56,989 nt of DNA from Comamonadaceae bacterium (GTDB lineage Bacteria; Pseudomonadota; Gammaproteobacteria; Burkholderiales; Burkholderiaceae_C). Each line of letters opens with the position of its first letter. Position 1 is the first letter of the stretch. The position numbers and the translations under genes were made by a program. The notes under the pieces are model-generated. The model saw nothing but the letters and a program-made list of their open reading frames with translations. It ran no database searches and was not told the DNA's origin. Below are positions 55,188-56,989 of this stretch, in pieces. The DNA lies in the NCBI GenBank assembly GCA_947373605.1, contig CANBYM010000002.1, positions 1 to 56,989 on the forward strand, read 5' to 3'.

Positions 55188-56989
55188 TCAGGCCGCCCGT
55201 TGCGAGGCGGGTGTCTGCTCCCCGGTACAACGGGATTTGAGCAAGGCCCATTGCACGCGCGCTGCCGCAATATGACGCGCTTTAACGTGGCCGTATCCGC
55301 GAATTTGCTCGGGCACCCGGGCCAACGCAGCCAGCGCATCGTGATTGGCAAGAGTGAGCGCGGGCAACAAGGCTTCAACATCAGCGCGGTACTGCGCGAT
55401 CAGTGCGCGCTCTTCACGCCGCTCCTCTGTACGACCAAAAGGATCGAAAGCGGTACCCCGCAGGATCTTCAGCGGAGCGAGAAACCTGAAGGCAGTTCGC
55501 ACCCAGGGTCCGAATCGGGACTTTTGCAATTCCCCGCGCGCATTCGTCGCCGCCACCATGGGAGGCGCCAGATAGTGGTGGATTTTGAAGTCCCCCTCAA
55601 ACATGGCATGGAGCTTGTCCTCAAACACGCGATCGGTGTGCAAGCGCGCCACCTCGTATTCATCCTTGTACGCCATGAGCTTGAAAAGGTAGCGCGCAAC
55701 TGCCTCCGTCACCGGCAGGGCCGCCGCTGCGCCAGTCGCGCCACCCAGGGACAGCTCTGCGGTATGCACTTTGTAAACAAATGCCTGATAGCTCTGCGCA
55801 TAAGCGGCGTTTTGATAGTTCGTCAAAAAGTCAACGCGGCACTGCACCATCGTCTCAACGGTCTGCTTGTCGCGAGGCGTAAACGCAATGACCTGCGCGG
55901 GTGCCAAAGCGCGCTTCACGGCAGCCCAGTCCACCGCGGCGCGACGGCCCCATTCAAAAGCCCGCTTGTTGTTGTCCACGGCGACCGCGTTGAGCTCTAT
56001 GGCGCGCATCAGCGAGTCCAGACCCAACGGGATCCACCCCTTTTGCCAGGCAAAGCCCAACATCATCGGATTGGTGTAAATGCTGTCCCCCAGCATTTGG
56101 GTTGACAAGGCATCGGCATCGAAAGTACCCACGCCTTCCTGCCCCACTGCTGCAGCGACATCGGCCACGCATCGCTCCGCCGGGTTTTGCCAATCGGCAT
56201 TGCGCACGAACGCGGCCGTAGGTGTGCTGTTGGAGTTCAACGCGACATGGGTGCGGCCAGGGCGCATGCGCAGAAGTGTTTCCTTGCCCGCAACCACGAT
56301 GGGGTCACAACCGATGACTAGATCTGCGCAGGCCATGCCCACCCGGGTGGTACGAATGTCATCCTGCGTGGCACCGATGAGCACATGGCTCCAGGTAGCG
56401 CCGCCTTTTTGGGCCAAGCCGCCGGCGTCTTGCGTGACAATGCCTTTGCCTTCCAAGTGCGCGGCCACACCCAGCAATTGGCCGATGGTGATAACGCCGG
56501 TTCCGCCCACGCCGGCAACGATAGTGCCCCATACTGCGCCGTTGAAAAATGTATCGGCAGCAATTGGTGGCAGCGGCAACTCCGGCCATGCGTCGGGTCC
56601 GGACAGAGCGCTTGAATCTACCGAATTGGTTTTGGCAGTACCTGCCTTTTTGCGCAATTTGCCGCCCTCAACCGTGACAAAGCTGGGGCAAAACCCGTTC
56701 ACGCAGGACACATCTTTATTGCACGTACTCTGGTTAATCTGGCGTTTGCGACCGAACTCGGTTTCCAGCGGCTCCACGCTCACGCAATTGCTTTGCACGC
56801 TGCAGTCGCCACAGCCTTCGCACACCAGCTCGTTAATGACCACGCGCTTAGCCGAGTCCACCATGGTGCCACGCTTGCGGCGGCGGCGCTTTTCGGTGGC
56901 ACAGGTCTGGTCGTAAATGATGACCGTGGTGCCCTCGATCTCGCGGAATTCACGTTGAATCCGATCCAGCTCATCGCGGTGCTCAATGC
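55188..56989 (-). CDS. Indolepyruvate ferredoxin oxidoreductase, C-terminal part (cut by window edge)
   Basis: 599 residues in open frame to the edge, so the 5' end lies outside. Large fused enzyme that oxidises aryl-pyruvates to aryl-acetyl-CoA with ferredoxin. The visible part opens with the end of the TPP domain (TVIIYDQTCATEKRRRRKRG), then a 4Fe-4S segment (LVCEGCGDCSVQSNC), then the gamma domain around GVGGTGVITIGQLLGVAAHL and QDAGGLAQKGGATWSHV, and a C-terminal helical domain of about 230 residues. An internal ATG at 56864 is not the real start, because homology continues upstream of it. It lies 138 bases ahead of yajC on the same strand. Confidence 0.93.
   Translation of the reverse strand, partial: IEHRDELDRIQREFREIEGTTVIIYDQTCATEKRRRRKRGTMVDSAKRVVINELVCEGCGDCSVQSNCVSVEPLETEFGRKRQINQSTCNKDVSCVNGFCPSFVTVEGGKLRKKAGTAKTNSVDSSALSGPDAWPELPLPPIAADTFFNGAVWGTIVAGVGGTGVITIGQLLGVAAHLEGKGIVTQDAGGLAQKGGATWSHVLIGATQDDIRTTRVGMACADLVIGCDPIVVAGKETLLRMRPGRTHVALNSNSTPTAAFVRNADWQNPAERCVADVAAAVGQEGVGTFDADALSTQMLGDSIYTNPMMLGFAWQKGWIPLGLDSLMRAIELNAVAVDNNKRAFEWGRRAAVDWAAVKRALAPAQVIAFTPRDKQTVETMVQCRVDFLTNYQNAAYAQSYQAFVYKVHTAELSLGGATGAAAALPVTEAVARYLFKLMAYKDEYEVARLHTDRVFEDKLHAMFEGDFKIHHYLAPPMVAATNARGELQKSRFGPWVRTAFRFLAPLKILRGTAFDPFGRTEERREERALIAQYRADVEALLPALTLANHDALAALARVPEQIRGYGHVKARHIAAARVQWALLKSRCTGEQTPASQRAA

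Noticed and set aside
56780-56986. Minus-strand frame of 68 codons at the right edge
   Set aside because: Out of frame with the indolepyruvate oxidoreductase, whose homology continues to the edge in the other frame.
1-56989. CRISPR arrays, tRNA or rRNA genes, classical insertion sequences with transposase
   Set aside because: None recognised on either strand.

Overview
The window looks like a chromosomal segment of a betaproteobacterium of the order Burkholderiales, most likely Comamonadaceae (Rhodoferax/Polaromonas-like). This rests on the gene set and protein character: a Cys-rich fused indolepyruvate ferredoxin oxidoreductase, the def-fmt // lysM-dprA-smg neighbourhood, paired DUF1501/DUF1800 export genes, a YajR-like carrier between ssb and uvrA, and a CheA-CheW-MCP-CheR-CheD-CheB cluster. 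No rRNA, tRNA or CRISPR array was seen. The genus is an inference.

Region 1 (1-6400) is accessory DNA. A tightly packed leftward operon encodes three different tyrosine recombinases (425, 513 and 674 aa), two small HTH/coiled-coil proteins (153 and 145 aa) and the N-terminus of a RecD2-like helicase that runs off the left edge. Its promoter and a family of TTATTTACA repeats lie between the first recombinase and the ssb terminator, so the right end of a mobile element probably sits directly downstream of ssb. The architecture resembles multi-recombinase elements (Tn554-type, recombinase-in-trio, gamma-mobile-trio) but matches none of them exactly as far as I can tell.

Region 2 (6400-31200) is housekeeping: ssb and a YajR-like MFS carrier, divergent uvrA, an exported DUF1501/DUF1800 pair, an operon DMT carrier-tsaB-rimI-uracil DNA glycosylase-pyrF, dacB and a SemiSWEET, purE-purK-Sua5, a CnoX-type thioredoxin, a lipase-like lipoprotein and an OmpW porin, then purC, fba and pyk.

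Region 3 (31300-42150) is signalling. A stand-alone Hpt protein and a REC-GGDEF diguanylate cyclase converge on a nine-gene chemotaxis operon read leftward: cheZ-like, cheY, a STAS protein, cheA, cheW, a PAS-containing MCP, cheR, cheD, cheB. The most striking observation here is that CheA carries, between its early domains and its kinase core, two 24-residue segments that fit the MshEN c-di-GMP-binding pattern. Together with the diguanylate cyclase next door, this suggests direct c-di-GMP input to the chemotaxis kinase. This is a hypothesis.

Region 4 (42200-56989) is again housekeeping: pgk, azlD, azlC, fmt and def as one leftward run; a LysM protein; a clearly dead dprA pseudogene (several frameshifts and a stop) followed by an intact smg; yajC-secD-secF with a DUF1631 gene behind them; and the C-terminal part of an indolepyruvate ferredoxin oxidoreductase cut by the right edge.
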